Below are positions 36,488-47,822 of a stretch of DNA of 64,000 nt, piece by piece (within the stretch, counting starts at the first letter, position 1; the number at the start of each line of letters is the position of its first letter). Source of the stretch: Cephalotrichum gorgonifer (taxonomy: Eukaryota > Ascomycota > Sordariomycetes > Microascales > Microascaceae); NCBI GenBank assembly GCA_900312665.1, contig ONZQ02000014.1, forward strand, positions 899,924-963,923, given 5' to 3'. Made by a program: the position numbers and the translations under genes. Under the pieces are notes generated by a model, which saw only the letters and a list, made by a program, of their open reading frames with translations, searched no databases and was not told where the DNA came from.

Positions 36488-37180
36488 ATGGCCAAGTATA
36501 CTTCATTGATAGAGCTCATCGAGGCATGCCATCCCAAAAACGTCGAGCCTATACATGGACCTACCAAGATCCACGTAACGCTCTACACCCACACAAACGA
36601 GGGGAAAATGATCTGGGTTCGGAAGCACCCCCAGGATTCCCCCTACCCCGGCAAGTTCGACCAGGCGGTCGTGGGTACAATGACTTCCGGCGATAAGTAC
36701 GAGGCTAAGAGGTACCCCGAAGGTACAAGCGCCAGGAAAGCCCTCGAAGACGCGGCTTTTAAACGGGTTGTTTCTGAGGAAATATCCTGTGCTGGTACCT
36801 TGGCGAATAGACTGGATCAAATCGCAAAGCTAATCTCCTCTGCGGATAGAGATTTGTGCATCATGTGCACAATCCCCATGGACGAGAGAGCCGTCCTAAG
36901 CCCGGGTGTATGGATGAGGGGACCTCACCTTATGTACTCCGCTAAGGTCCCACCAAACTTTATGCCAAAGGACCCTAGCTGGAAGAAGAAATGCGAAGAA
37001 AGTCCTTTCCATCTCATGCCGGTCAGCAGGGTTCAAGATTCGCTCTAGGCAGGCGAATGGAAGCCAGACAGCGCGGTTGTGACGATATGCTTCCTCATGG
37101 AAATGGGTATCATTCACGTAGACGACGAGGTCTTGATTGAAGAGATCCTTGAAAAGCTCGGCCCGGAGCCTGCTATATGA
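36488..37180 (+). pseudogene. degenerate Nudix (TPNK/DUF4743-like) paralogue with premature stop
   Basis: The frame from ATG 36488 stops at TAG 37046-37048 (186 residues), but continues in the same frame to TGA 37178-37180. The downstream part (AGEWKPDSAVVTICFLMEMG) aligns without gaps to LDGRWKPSSALVMLRFLIEIG of the next gene, so the stop interrupts a homologous region. The start also matches its neighbour (MAKYTS and MPKYTS). Blocks resemble the Nudix family linked to thiamine pyrophosphokinase: IWVRKHPQDSPYPGKFD near the middle and the late FKPN-like block. The Nudix box is poor: where GX5EX7REUXEEXGU is expected, KRVVSEEI keeps the final Glu pair but loses the Arg-Glu. A truncated protein could still be made. 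No intron was found that would skip the stop. Confidence 0.65.
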
Positions 37181-37802
37181 GAGTCCTGGGGTTGGAAAGT
37201 CCTAGCTAGCGGAAGGGGTCTTCAAGAAGATTGAGGTCCTCCCTGCTAAATGGGATATAGTGGGGGTACATGCATGTAGGATTGTTGAGGTAGCTAGAAT
37301 CAATAGCCGCAGAAAAGTAGATTGCTCGCGTTGCTACTATTATGATGTGCGAAGTGCCATGGTAATCCAGAAATGCGGTCCCGGTTGGCGATTCCCCAGT
37401 CATGTGAATCCGAGGGTTGCAGCGGATGTTCTGTGTTCTTTATTGAAAGAAGTGCTTTGATACGGTGGGCTTCCACCCGTACGTTATGTTGAATACTTCT
37501 TTGATTTCCGCTTCGAACTGAAAATTTAAAACTGGACGCCCGCAACTCTTTCATCTTTAACAAAGAAGTGATTAAGGAGATACGTGCTATTTCTTTATTA
37601 GAAATCACGAGCGGGTGATACAGCCCTGGTTAAGTATGGGTATAAAGGCTCAGGTTGCCCAAGGCCTAAATCCGCATACTGAAACTAACTGCTCGACTTC
37701 ATTTATTCTATCGTTGGCCGTTGCGGTGTTATCTTCTCTGTTACATAATAGCATTAACAAACATACCCCCTTTATATACGTAAGTTACGTCACATCATCG
37801 CC
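37181..37802. other. intergenic between the paralogues
   Basis: AT-rich spacer and promoter of the second paralogue. No further gene seen. Confidence 0.5.
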
Positions 37803-38573
37803 ATGCCCAAGTATACTTCCTTCCGCGAAATGGTCGACTGCAACCGCGGGTCTAACAGAGATCTCCTGGTTGCAACAACCTGCGACTACAAGTTCCACCT
37901 CACGATCTACCACATTGAAAAAGGGGTCCATAAGATATGGGTGCGGACACTGCCAGATTCTGACAGCCTCTACCCAGGCAAGCTCGACCTGACGGCCTCA
38001 GAACGGCTCCAGCCCAACGACAAAGCGGCGGGCGAATGTTTCGCTCGAATGATCAGGCGAACGATTCCGAACACAAAGCACACCACGACTGGCCTGTGCC
38101 TAACCGGATTAAACATGCACAGAAACGTCTCATACTTCGCTACTAGCGACAAAATGGGTGGAGAGGACCACGCGCTTTCAGGCGCGGGCATCATGGCTCA
38201 TGGCTCTGTGGATACCAAGGAGACCATGATAGTCCCGATAAACGCTGAAGGAAACAACGAGGAATTCAGCCTCTACACAGCAGCCGAGATCAAGGAGACG
38301 CTACTCGACGGGCGCTGGAAGCCAAGCAGTGCGCTGGTGATGCTGCGCTTCCTCATCGAGATCGGCGCTATTACCAAGGACGACCTGCGTCAAGGTGTAA
38401 AAAGGTTCGACAAGAAGCTCAGCCGGGACCTAGGGGTCTTGCTATCCCAGAAGGGAGCTACCTTCAGAGCAAAGAAAGTTACGAAGGGCCTCCCATCAAC
38501 TCTAAATATCCTTCTCGACAAATTCTCTGACCGGCCAGTGAAGTATCGCCGCTACTTGGTTTGGTCAATGTAG
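37803..38573 (+). CDS. degenerate Nudix (TPNK/DUF4743-like) protein
   Basis: An intronless frame of 256 residues, full length compared with its broken upstream neighbour. The N-terminal block (MPKYTSFREMVDCN), KIWVRTLPDSDSLYPGKLD, FSLYTAAEIKETL and GRWKPSSALVMLRFLIEIG follow the order of the fungal Nudix family that accompanies thiamine pyrophosphokinase domains. The catalytic Nudix box cannot be found: the GG-x-x-GE and REUXEE residues are replaced by SERLQPNDKAAGECFARMIRRT. It is therefore probably not a diphosphohydrolase and may be a binding or scaffold protein. The C-terminal 60 residues are basic. There is no signal peptide. The family assignment rests on block order and should be treated as moderate. 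Confidence 0.65.
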   Translation: MPKYTSFREMVDCNRGSNRDLLVATTCDYKFHLTIYHIEKGVHKIWVRTLPDSDSLYPGKLDLTASERLQPNDKAAGECFARMIRRTIPNTKHTTTGLCLTGLNMHRNVSYFATSDKMGGEDHALSGAGIMAHGSVDTKETMIVPINAEGNNEEFSLYTAAEIKETLLDGRWKPSSALVMLRFLIEIGAITKDDLRQGVKRFDKKLSRDLGVLLSQKGATFRAKKVTKGLPSTLNILLDKFSDRPVKYRRYLVWSM

Positions 38574-38996
38574 GCTATCCTGTCTGTATTCTTGTAGAAT
38601 GAGGGCGGAGGGAATGTAGGGTAATCAATTTGGGGATCCTCATTATTGTGCCCTTCACATGTAATGGCTAGACGCAGTACGTCGATCTACGCATATGCCT
38701 TGGATAGGACCCGTGACCACCTACCCGGTGGAGCTGAGGAAGTCGATCTCAAGTGCGGTTCCTACACACAGCAGGAGTGCAACCCACGCCCAACAGTGCA
38801 CTTAATAGCATATGACAACTGCGGCATGGCTCTATGCCTTTCAATTCGTAAACTACTTATCATTCTAACGTTCAAGTAGACACGCGCGTCTAGACGAATG
38901 ACAACACCACACCCTCGTGTATTAAACTTAAAAGCGCGCCCCCCGTAGACTATGAACTTGAATCCAAACATAATCCCAATGCTATCTCAAGGCCTC
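38574..38996. other. intergenic between convergent genes
   Basis: 3' regions of the Nudix-like gene (plus) and the ABCG gene (minus). No further feature seen. Confidence 0.5.
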
Positions 38997-41158
38997 CTAT
39001 TTCCGGAAGAATACAAGAGCCAACCAGCCAAGTAGCCTGTAGCCAGCAATGATACCGATGAGGATTCCCACCCATGTCCCCGCCAGCCCGGTCTTATACC
39101 CGTATTGGTCTAGGATACCAGTCCCTGCAATTCGACACTGGTCCGCGAGCTCGGTCTGGTACATGCAGTTGCAGCCTGAGCCGCAGGAGTACGTTTGATG
39201 TTGGAATTGGTTCACCATCATTCCTTGGAAAACCCATCGCTAAAGGATTGTTAGTCACCCCGCACCAAAATGTATCTCAAAAAGGAATCGGAAGTGGAAC
39301 CAACCTGATAGTCGATGTATGAGAAACCATAGTACCAGAAGACATTTAAGATCTTCGGCGGCACAAGGAACCCCCCAACAGACATCCATAGGCCATTGGC
39401 AAAAGCTGTCAGTGCTAGTGCAACAACAAAGACAGGGAAGCAGGATGAAACGAGGACAACCAGAGACTCAGCAGCCACCAAGTCCAGGAATAGCCACATG
39501 ATCCATGTAAAGAATGCTTCCACAGTAGGCTCAAACCCTGAGAGCCAATAGGCTACAACAGAGAATAGAATAGCAATAAGGAAGAGGTATGGGAGGCCAA
39601 TGATGAAATTAGAGACAACAAATGGCACTGCACCGTATAATCCATTTTGTCGTTCCTTGATGAAGGTGGCACGGTCTTCTAAGAATGCCGGGACATAAGC
39701 AACCGCCATGAAGCTCATGAAGGCACTCCCAAAGAAGATGGCATTGATGAAGGGCTGGATGTCTTCCTGGTCAGACCCAAGTCTTAGCCACACCGTCCCC
39801 ATCATGACTGCCAGTCCCATATACATGGCGACCCGGATGCCATAGGCAACCACATCTCGATAGCTCTTGATGAATGAGCGGTGGATCAGGGCTGTTGTAA
39901 TGGTCGAAAAGCCTGCTCTTCTAGCTCCCTTTGCAGTCTTGCGCATGAATCCATCTAAGGGTCTCTTGATGACATCATCTATCTCTGCAGAAATGGATCT
40001 TGACATCGCAGAAGATGCCCACGTTGATTGCATGGCGTCGAGTTGTTTTGTTGTCTCCCGGTTTCGTGCAAAGTCAGTGTTCATCAGCTCAAGAACAAAT
40101 TCGGCTGAGTTGAAATGGACCGGGACGGGATAACCCATGGATTCGAAGAAGAGCGACAATTCGGGAACAGGACCGAAGTAGTATGATTGTCCTCCAGAAA
40201 GAAGGAGTGTCTTGTCGAAGAGGTGGAACGTGGACGACGAGGGTTGGTGAATACTTGCAATTACAATCAACTATCATCCATTGTCCTCTTAGCACTAGAT
40301 ATGAGTTGTTCGTTAGGATAGATGCTGACTCACATTGTTCTGCTTGGCAATGTTCTTGATAAACGATACCACCTCCCAACTAGCTGCGGAGTCAAGGCCG
40401 CTGGTAGGCTCATCAAGGAAGAGCAACTTCGGACCAGTTATCAACTGGCTAGCAACGCTAACGCGGCGTTTCTGGCCCCCGCTAATTCCTTTCCGGATAG
40501 GAGTTCCAATGAGTGTATGTTGTTGGTTTCGGAGGCCGAATGCATCAAGCAGGGCATCGATGCGATTTATGCGATCTGTCTTAGACAAGCCCCTAAGATA
40601 GTATCAGATAAGCGCATGGACTCTACATTTTTGCCATCAGGGGCACGATAACTTACGATGAGTCGGAGAGTCTGGCGGCGAAACTCATAGTCTCGCGCAC
40701 CGTCAGGGAGCCGATGAGGATATCCTCCTGCTCTACATACGAGCTTATCCGACTAAAATCTTCTCGCGACTGGGAAACGCCATTGACGAGCGTGGCGCCA
40801 CCAACCTTCGCTCCAGGAACAGTATCACGGTGCGCAAGAACGTTCAACAAGGTTGTTTTGCCGCATCCAGAGGGTCCGATGAGGGCACATATCTCGCCTG
40901 ATACGAGTTAGTATTGGTAATTATACAATAGCGTAGTAACGTACCGGCCCTGACAATCCCGCTAATTCCGTCTAGCAGGGCTTTTGACTCCTTGGTCTTC
41001 CGATCCTTTACAGTGACAGATATATTTTGCCATGCAAAATTCTGGACTGTGGTGTTTTGAAGGTATGTATCAGCAGCTTGGTTCTCGACGTCTGTACCAA
41101 AGGTACGTTGCGATGATTCGTCGTTCTGTACGTCGGACAATGCGCCGGAAAGCGCCAT
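38997..41158 (-). CDS. ABCG-type half-transporter
   Basis: Minus-strand exons 40945-41158, 40657-40897, 40334-40592, 39305-40270 and 38997-39239 give 640 residues. Domain order is nucleotide-binding then membrane, as in ABCG/White half-transporters. Walker A GPSGCGKTT appears directly after the first intron; the signature is SGGQKRR; Walker B is LLFLDEPTSGLD; the H-loop is IASIHQPSSS. Six membrane spans follow, with a large extracellular loop rich in cysteines (SCGSGCNC) near the C terminus. It should work as a dimer exporting lipids, sterols or toxic compounds. The frame is open to an ATG at 41359, which would add 67 residues including a four-residue repeat; the start at 41158 is preferred because family conservation begins after it. 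Introns are 47-65 nt. Confidence 0.9.
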
Positions 41159-42625
41159 GATTTTGGACGCGTGAGGCTTGGAAGAGGTGACGGCGGCTGT
41201 CCAAGTGAAAGTGTTTTCGTCCTGACTTGTTTGGAAAATGTCCGAGTGGGCGACATCTAATCCCTGCGGCCACCGGGGCTTATAAGGAGGGGGGAAGAGA
41301 CTGCGGCCCAAGTCTCGGATAAGGTCTCTAATAAGGTCTCGACTGAGGTCTCGGCTCACTTGTTTTGGGTATATTCCCGGACTTCCGGGATATAGAGGCT
41401 ACTAAGGTCCCGAGTATCCAATAGGAAATGCCGTGGATCAATACGCCACTGATTACTCTGTCGCAAACACGCCAGTAGAAAACGCTGACGATGATAAACG
41501 AGAGTAAACGGGAATAAGCCGCATATTGCTACGCTGTTACCCGAGAGCAGGTAGATATCATAGGTTACATTACGGCACGGGAGGACAGAGGTTATTTGGC
41601 TCTGCCCCCCTTCTCCCCCCCCCCTTTTTGTCGTTCCCCTTTCCCCCCTCGTACTAGTGCCATAATCTTATAGGGCTGACAGTCAGCAGGATTATCTGAT
41701 CCCGGTCCCTCAACACCAACCGGCAACGCCGCTGGAGTATGGCAGATGGGGGTTCATCGCCTGCTAGCGTTTACGTAAAGGTGGGTGGATCGCTGCAGAT
41801 CTCACGATTCCGAGACCACATATCCACAGGCCAGAATAAAGCCGCTAACCCGAAACAGAAAGCCTTGGCTAAACAGCGGCGAAAGGAATTGTTGCTCGAG
41901 GGATTAATGAATCACGTCTCTTCACAAAAATCATGATGGCCCTTCATATCGAATACAAGGGATTGGATCGAACACCACAGCGCTTCTTTCCTCCGGGGTG
42001 ATGGCGTGCAACCTCGGAGGTCTATCTGAAATTGTAATCAACCATCTCGGGGAATTTCCTATTTCTAGTAGAATTTAATAATTCACCTCTTGGCGGGTTA
42101 CATTAGTGAATTAGTGAACCCTCTGTCGAATACGTGGATACGCTAGTGTCGAGGGCGCATATACTTGGTTCATGTGCTAGATGGTTAGTAATATGTTTGC
42201 GGGTATCATCATTAGGTCTTGAGGTTTGACATCTCAGGAACATTCTAGTACGACTTTTATGGAACATGGCGGCCACTCCTGTGAACCATAGCTGGGCGAA
42301 GCCTGAGTTTTTATAGTTATATATGTACTAGACTAGGGCGAGGGCTAGGGGTATTACCAGTCATCAAGTAATCAGACATGATTCGGGACACGATCCGGTT
42401 CCTAGCACTAAAACATGTCTAGAGGTGATTGACGGCGCTTGTTGCATGAGACAGATATGCAATCACTATAACAAGCTAACTTCCCGCCCTCTAGTGTGTA
42501 GCTATTATTGATAAAGCTGGCTAACTCAAGACACATTCTAAATATACTCCGAGAAACCGGCCGCTAAAACCAAATTACCAACAGCTGCGCCTTCTGAACC
42601 CAAGATGCGACAACAGAATGATCAA
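41159..42625. other. long intergenic stretch
   Basis: Promoter region of the ABCG gene, with a 12-bp tandem repeat at 41311-41352 and a C-rich run near 41605-41650. A plus-strand 65-codon frame at 41739-41936 is too short and lacks features. The 3' part is AT-rich and empty. Confidence 0.5.
41311..41352. repeat. 12-bp tandem repeat, four units
   Basis: GGTCTC (first copy AGTCTC) recurs every 12 bp at 41311, 41323, 41335 and 41347, separated by 6-bp spacers. On the minus strand the array is in frame with the ABCG gene and would encode Arg-Asp-Leu-x repeats if translation began at 41359. Confidence 0.8.
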
Positions 42626-43288
42626 TCAAGCGGTACCGCCGGAAGTCCCTTCCGAATACCGCACCATCCGAAGCCTCCCATTGCTCTCATCATCTACCGA
42701 AAAACCAGACTCCTCATACAAACCCCTTGCACGATTATTGCCTCGCATCACCTCCGCCGTAACCACGCATCCCGAGCCCTGGGAGCTCGCCTTCCCCGCT
42801 GCCCATTCCCATGACGCGCGAAGCAGCTCGCGCGCTAGTCCCGTACGACGTGCCTCTGGTCGGGTGTACACCCCCCCTAACTCCCAATTTAAGGTCCCTA
42901 ATCGAGTATCGTGTTTTATCTTGGTTGTTTTCGGGTTGTGCTCGATAGGTAGGGGGCCCATGAGAGAGGCGGACGAAAGGATCCTACCATCTTCACTGGC
43001 GACGGCTACGAATGTTGTTACCTTGGGATTGGTGACTCGCTGGATCCAGTCGTTCTCCGTAAATTCGATTTCCCGCTCATAAGTGGAGCTGAAGGCTGTT
43101 GAGTCGGGCACGGAATTAGTTCTACGAAGGTGAGGAACCGTATCTACCAACTTACAGGATGGGCTCTCGCGCAAGGAAAGAAGGCGAATGTCTTTGTACT
43201 CTTTCAAATAGAACTGTATTCCGCTCTCATTTGGGGTGATAGTCTGGATGGTCCACCCAGTTTTAGACGAGTTTGTTGTTTCTGGCAT
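42626..43288 (-). CDS. GNAT-family N-acetyltransferase
   Basis: Minus-strand exons 43156-43288 and 42626-43095 give 200 residues. The continuous frame would give 220, but a 60-nt GT-AG intron (43096-43155, donor GTAAGT) keeps the frame and, when removed, gives LRESPSSFSSTYERE, the normal first helix of GNAT proteins. The acetyl-CoA binding motif A is GGVYTRPEARRTGLARELL and motif B is NNRARGLYEESGF. Compared with the canonical Q/R-x-x-G-x-G/A loop, R-R-T-G-L-A is standard. The substrate is unknown; small-molecule and protein acetylation are both possible. It lies 0.6 kb from the P450 on the same strand. Confidence 0.87.
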   Translation of the reverse strand: MPETTNSSKTGWTIQTITPNESGIQFYLKEYKDIRLLSLRESPSCKLVDTVPHLRRTNSVPDSTAFSSTYEREIEFTENDWIQRVTNPKVTTFVAVASEDGRILSSASLMGPLPIEHNPKTTKIKHDTRLGTLNWELGGVYTRPEARRTGLARELLRASWEWAAGKASSQGSGCVVTAEVMRGNNRARGLYEESGFSVDDESNGRLRMVRYSEGTSGGTA

Positions 43289-43870
43289 CTTGGTAACGGC
43301 TCATTGTCACAAGCTCACAGCTAGCAAGTTAGTGAAGTACTGTATTTGTCGTGGATGTTGAAATTCTGTTCATTGCCTTTTGAGGGCCAGTGCCGAGAAG
43401 ATTAGTCTGGCACTTTTATGGCGCATGTGACTCACTCACTACATAACCCCGGTTTGCGATTTACCAAAAGATCATGCTGTGGCTACTATTGGAACTTTTG
43501 TTCTTGATGGTAAAAGCAGCTTGACCTGGTAAGCGAGGAAGGGGGAACAAAGTTCCTTGAGTGGGGCTGTGTTTGGCTGAGTCAATCATATGCATTTTGA
43601 AGCGAGTGGATAAATGTAACAAGTCAACTTATTAGTACCGGGTATCGTACCATGTAGTCGGCGTGTCACAAGGAGTGGACCGCGTCACTCTAACTAATAC
43701 TGGAGGCCACGACCGACGGGGATTGGGATTACAAAATCAGTCGAGCTAGACGCACTTAAGACTAGGCTTAGAACCCGGTATAGGTATTCGAGAAGTCTAT
43801 CGCCATGGCTTGACGCTCGATCGATAATTCCCTCATGTCAGATTTACCTCAGCTACTTTTTTTTTTAGAA
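43289..43870. other. intergenic
   Basis: Promoter of the GNAT gene and 3' region of the P450. A short T run lies near 43857-43865. No gene seen. Confidence 0.5.
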
Positions 43871-45555
43871 CTAGTCTTTCCTCCAACTTGAAACGCTCTC
43901 TAGGAGGGCAGCGTCACCTTCATCCCACCCACTCTCGGCCTCAGACCGCCTAATCAGATCTACCTGCGCCGGGCTCCTGGGTGTGATTTTGAACTGGAAA
44001 TCTGTCACGTAGGCCAAGATTCCGGGCTTCATCTTGACATCCAGCTCGATGTCCTCCCCGTCCTCACCTACTGCCTTGATGAAATTGAACGTGGCTAACG
44101 ATTTCGCAATGTTGAGATAGAGGCTTGTCTCGGCAAAGAACCGCCCGGGGCAAAGCCTGCGCCCGTACCCAAATCCCTCCGTGGCCGGATCAGGTTCGTC
44201 GCGCGGGCTTAGGAAGCGCTCCGGGTCGAACAAATCTGGATCAGCGTAGATCTCCGGGTCGTGCAGGAACCACCAGACGGCGGGGAGAATCATTGCACCC
44301 TTGGGGATGTGGAGGCCATCGTACTCGATGTCCTCGGTGGCCGTGTGCGGGAAGCCCATCGGCGCGATGGGCCACCATCTCATGGCTTCCTTGACCACAG
44401 CATTGACGTATGGCAGCCTCTCCCGGTCTTGGCAGGTGGGAAGGCGGTCAGAGCCGATGACGCGATCGATCTCCTCCTGCGCCTTCTTCTGAACATGGGG
44501 GAACATAACCATGGCTGCGGTGAAGGCGGTGAGGGTTATTATGGTGGTGTCTGCGGCTGCGCCGTAGAGGCTCATCGCCGACCACATGATGGCCTGTTCG
44601 TCCTCGCGGCCGACATCTCCGGTCCCGTCATTCTTGGACTGCTGGATGAGCCGCGAGACGTAGGAGTCGCGGTGAGTATGAGCGGCCATTTGGCGCTCGA
44701 CAAAACGATACGGGATATGTGCGACCGACTCGACTGTATGTCTCCATTTGCGAGCCGTATTCTTGAACGTAGCGCCGGGGAAATTCTCGGGCAAGTACCG
44801 TAGAATGGGGAGGACATCTACGGCCCAGGTCATCGGGCTTGTAGCGCGCGAGAATTCCGTCATCATCTGGTCGGTCAGGGCGATGAAGGCGTCTTGCTTA
44901 ATCGGCTCTACGGTGTATCCATACACCATTTTCAAGATGGTCGCGCCCGCGGTGCTGGTCATAACGGTTATTGTCCCGCCCATTTCTTTCGACGGAGAGC
45001 TTTAGGCTGAAAAGATTCTTAGACCTACGTCTTCAAGTGCTCCAGCCATTTGTCGGGCTCGTCGAGCGCCCGCCAGAGCTGCCGGTCAGCCTCAATCTCT
45101 TGAGCGTCCTGGAATTTCGCTGCGGCGACACTGGTGCCAAGCTCTCGGTGCAGAAGCTTGCGATAGTGGCGAAACACGCTGTCGTATTCCTGACAAATTA
45201 GTATGTTGTCATAGCCGCATAGCTCGCCCGCAAAAACCATCTTGGGCCGCCCCGACGTCTTGATTGAAGTCTGATCTAGGAGGTCATGGGCAATTCGTTT
45301 CTCGTGGATGAGCACGATTGTCATGCCAAAAGCGCTCACGGAGCTAATCGGTCCGTATAGGTCCTTATGTTTGAGCCAATGCTGGGCTTCAGGGACACCC
45401 GCGGCAGGGAGGTCCAGGGCATTTCCCAAGATCGGAAGCGGCTTTGGACCAGGCGGGAGTTTTCGACTGCGATTCGTGCTACGGGTGTAGCGGTATGCGA
45501 CGTAGCCGCCTACTAGGGCGGCGATGGCCCATGGCGAGAGGAAAGAATTCGACAT
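43871..45555 (-). CDS. cytochrome P450 monooxygenase
   Basis: Minus-strand exons 45029-45555 and 43871-44954 give 536 residues. The N terminus carries an ER anchor, then the proline-rich hinge LPPGPKPLPILGN. The single intron (44955-45028, 74 nt) restores the block EHLKTTAGATILKMVYGY. The I-helix reads GAAADTT, the K-helix EAMR, and the haem loop FGYGRRLCPGRFFAE with the cysteine ligand. The layout is that of the large group including sterigmatocystin/aflatoxin OrdA-type and phenylacetate hydroxylase P450s. It sits 0.86 kb downstream of the FAD oxidoreductase on the same strand, and near a divergently transcribed regulator, so a shared pathway is plausible but unproven. Note the long C-terminal extension past the haem domain, rich in acidic residues. 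Confidence 0.92.
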
Positions 45556-46413
45556 GTTGAAATCGCCGGAGCTCCGATTCCTGATAGGGAGGCGATCCGA
45601 TCGCGTGGCTCCACCTGCGAGAGGTTAAGATGTCAGGGGAAAGAAATGTAGAAATTGAGGTTGGGCAGGGGACCAACCACCCTATATAGCAAGTAGCACT
45701 TTGCAATGCTACCTGCCAAAATGCAATTTAAGGTGAAGAGGTACAAATACTACTGGTACCACCGGGCTCTGCATGACCAGTGCTGACATCAAGTATTGCG
45801 GATTTCAATTTTACCAGAGAGGAAGGAGGATCTAGTAGTACATGTACGAACCAACTTGAGGGGTTAAACCAATGGACAGTCATTTCCATCCACCGCCAGC
45901 CATCGCCAGTTGACACAAAGGGCTCTTGGCGATGGGACATAACGGGACACGCAATGTGCAAGAGGGCTGGCGTATGTGTAATTCTTGGCTTTCCCTCGAT
46001 TTTAAAGTATCATATGAAGTAGAGAGTTAGACAAGCCGGGATGGCGTAGTCGGAGTAGGGGAGCCAAGCTTAACCAGAAACGCCAACCAGGAATTTGGGT
46101 GATTGTAAATCATGTATAGACTACATGTACATACTTTTACCTGTTCCACCAGCCCTACCCTTCGCCCTGCATTTCACTAAGATAACCCCTGATTTAAAAT
46201 ACGAACATTCTTAGGTAACGGCTAGATACAAGGGGCAGACTGAAATAACAACATCTTAGCTACGATTAGCTACCACCAACGGTTTTCATCATACTCGAGC
46301 AGTATCTACGGACGAACTTGGCGGCGATAAACGGAGAGTAGAATAAGATCAATAATACCAACTAAAGCGGCATATGTCAGATCACCAGTACATCCAATCT
46401 ATCCAGAATATCC
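45556..46413. other. intergenic
   Basis: Promoter of the P450 and 3' region of the FAD oxidoreductase. No gene is supported. Confidence 0.5.
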
Positions 46414-47661
46414 CTAAGCACTAACCTTCAGCAGCGCCGGATCCAGTGTTGGGATCTTCGCGTCCGGGTTGGCAGCGGCGAATGCCTCTTTCGTATCTGC
46501 CTTCGGCGGGTATATCAATGAGCGATTGATCCACTGTTTGACCTCCTTCCCCTCGGTACCCGTGAACACAACCTTGCGGTCCCATCCGTAGGTGACAACT
46601 GCCCCTTGGGGGCCCAGATCGAGGCAGGTGGCGTATACATCCTGCGAGTACTCCTTCGGCGAGAGACCGAGCATGTCTGCGGCCACGTTGTGGCCAGCGG
46701 CCCGCCCAAGAACCATGGCATGCTGGCACGACATCATAGCGTAGTGGCCTTCGTCGTCGGTGGCGGCTAGGGCGGTGTCGCCCGTTGCGAAGATTTCCGG
46801 GTGGGATGGCACGCGAAGGTACTTATCGACGTGCAGGCGGCCGAGATTGTCCTTCTCCGCAGGTATCTGCGCCGTGAGGGGGCTGGCAACCATCCCCCCG
46901 GTCCACACGGCCGTCAGGGTCTCTATGCGCTCTCCGGAAGCGATGCTTACTCCTCCAGCATCAACGGCCGTGACTGCGACTCCAAGCTTCGTCTCCACTC
47001 CTAGGGACTTGAACGCTTCGAGGATAACAGGTTGAGGGCCGGGTCCAAGCCCAGAACCTACTTCCGCTGACCGATCCACAACAACGACTCGGACGTCCAC
47101 GTCTTCGCCGAGGATAGATCGTAGTCGTGCCGGCAGCTCAGCTGCTAGCTCGATGCCGGTGAAGCCGCCTCCGCAGACGACGACCGTATTTCGGGCCGGG
47201 CTTGAGGGGAGCTTGGAGAGACCTTTTAGGTGTTCATCTAACTGGACGGCTTCGCCTATGCTGTCGGCGCTAAAGGTGTGATCTCTAAGGCCAGGAATGT
47301 TTGGGCGCACCAGGCGACTACCGGCCGCCAAGACGAGACGGTCGTACGAGACGTCGTTATGGGCACCGGTAGCGTCTTCCACGCTCACTTTGCGGTCTAT
47401 GGTGTTGATCGCGTCTACAGTCCCCTTGATGAACCGGACACCGGTGGCGGCAAAAAGGTCGGTAAGAGAGCTGGTCATGCTTTCAGGGTTGTTTTCGTAG
47501 AGTCTAGGTCGCATCACTAGCGTCTCCTCGGGCGCGACGACGGCAACCTCGATAGAGGATTCATCCCTTGAGGTATTGCTGTCGATTACTCGTCTGGCAC
47601 CCAGAGCAGTCCACATACCAGCAAAACCGGCTCCAATAACGAGAATTCTCTTCTGAGACAT
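46414..47661 (-). CDS. FAD-dependent pyridine-nucleotide oxidoreductase (AIF/NDH-2-like)
   Basis: An intronless frame of 415 residues. The FAD-binding Rossmann motif is at the N terminus (VIGAGFAG), the NAD(P)H-binding one in the middle (VVCGGGFTGIELAAEL), and the second FAD contact is IFATGDTA. The fold is that of pyridine-nucleotide disulphide oxidoreductases; the redox CxxC pair of thioredoxin- or lipoamide-type enzymes is absent, which points to the NADH dehydrogenase-2 / AIF-like branch that passes electrons to a quinone or another acceptor. No mitochondrial presequence is clear. It is divergently transcribed from a Zn2Cys6 regulator across 646 bp, and upstream of the P450 on the same strand, so joint control is likely. 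Confidence 0.88.
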   Translation of the reverse strand: MSQKRILVIGAGFAGMWTALGARRVIDSNTSRDESSIEVAVVAPEETLVMRPRLYENNPESMTSSLTDLFAATGVRFIKGTVDAINTIDRKVSVEDATGAHNDVSYDRLVLAAGSRLVRPNIPGLRDHTFSADSIGEAVQLDEHLKGLSKLPSSPARNTVVVCGGGFTGIELAAELPARLRSILGEDVDVRVVVVDRSAEVGSGLGPGPQPVILEAFKSLGVETKLGVAVTAVDAGGVSIASGERIETLTAVWTGGMVASPLTAQIPAEKDNLGRLHVDKYLRVPSHPEIFATGDTALAATDDEGHYAMMSCQHAMVLGRAAGHNVAADMLGLSPKEYSQDVYATCLDLGPQGAVVTYGWDRKVVFTGTEGKEVKQWINRSLIYPPKADTKEAFAAANPDAKIPTLDPALLKVSA

Positions 47662-47822
47662 GGCGATGGGGCGTTGAAGTGGGAAGGAAAGGAAGAATGT
47701 GAGGTTCAGTTATACAGACATAAATAGAACATGGGGTTTCCGGACGACATTAATGATCTGGGTGATTAACAATGCTTAATAGCTCCGACATCCACGGAGA
47801 CTTTATAAGCTGAGTCTGCCGT

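Noticed and set aside
41739..41936. Small plus-strand frame of 65 codons ending in a basic helix
   Set aside because: Too short, with no signal peptide or conserved motif; cannot be told from chance.
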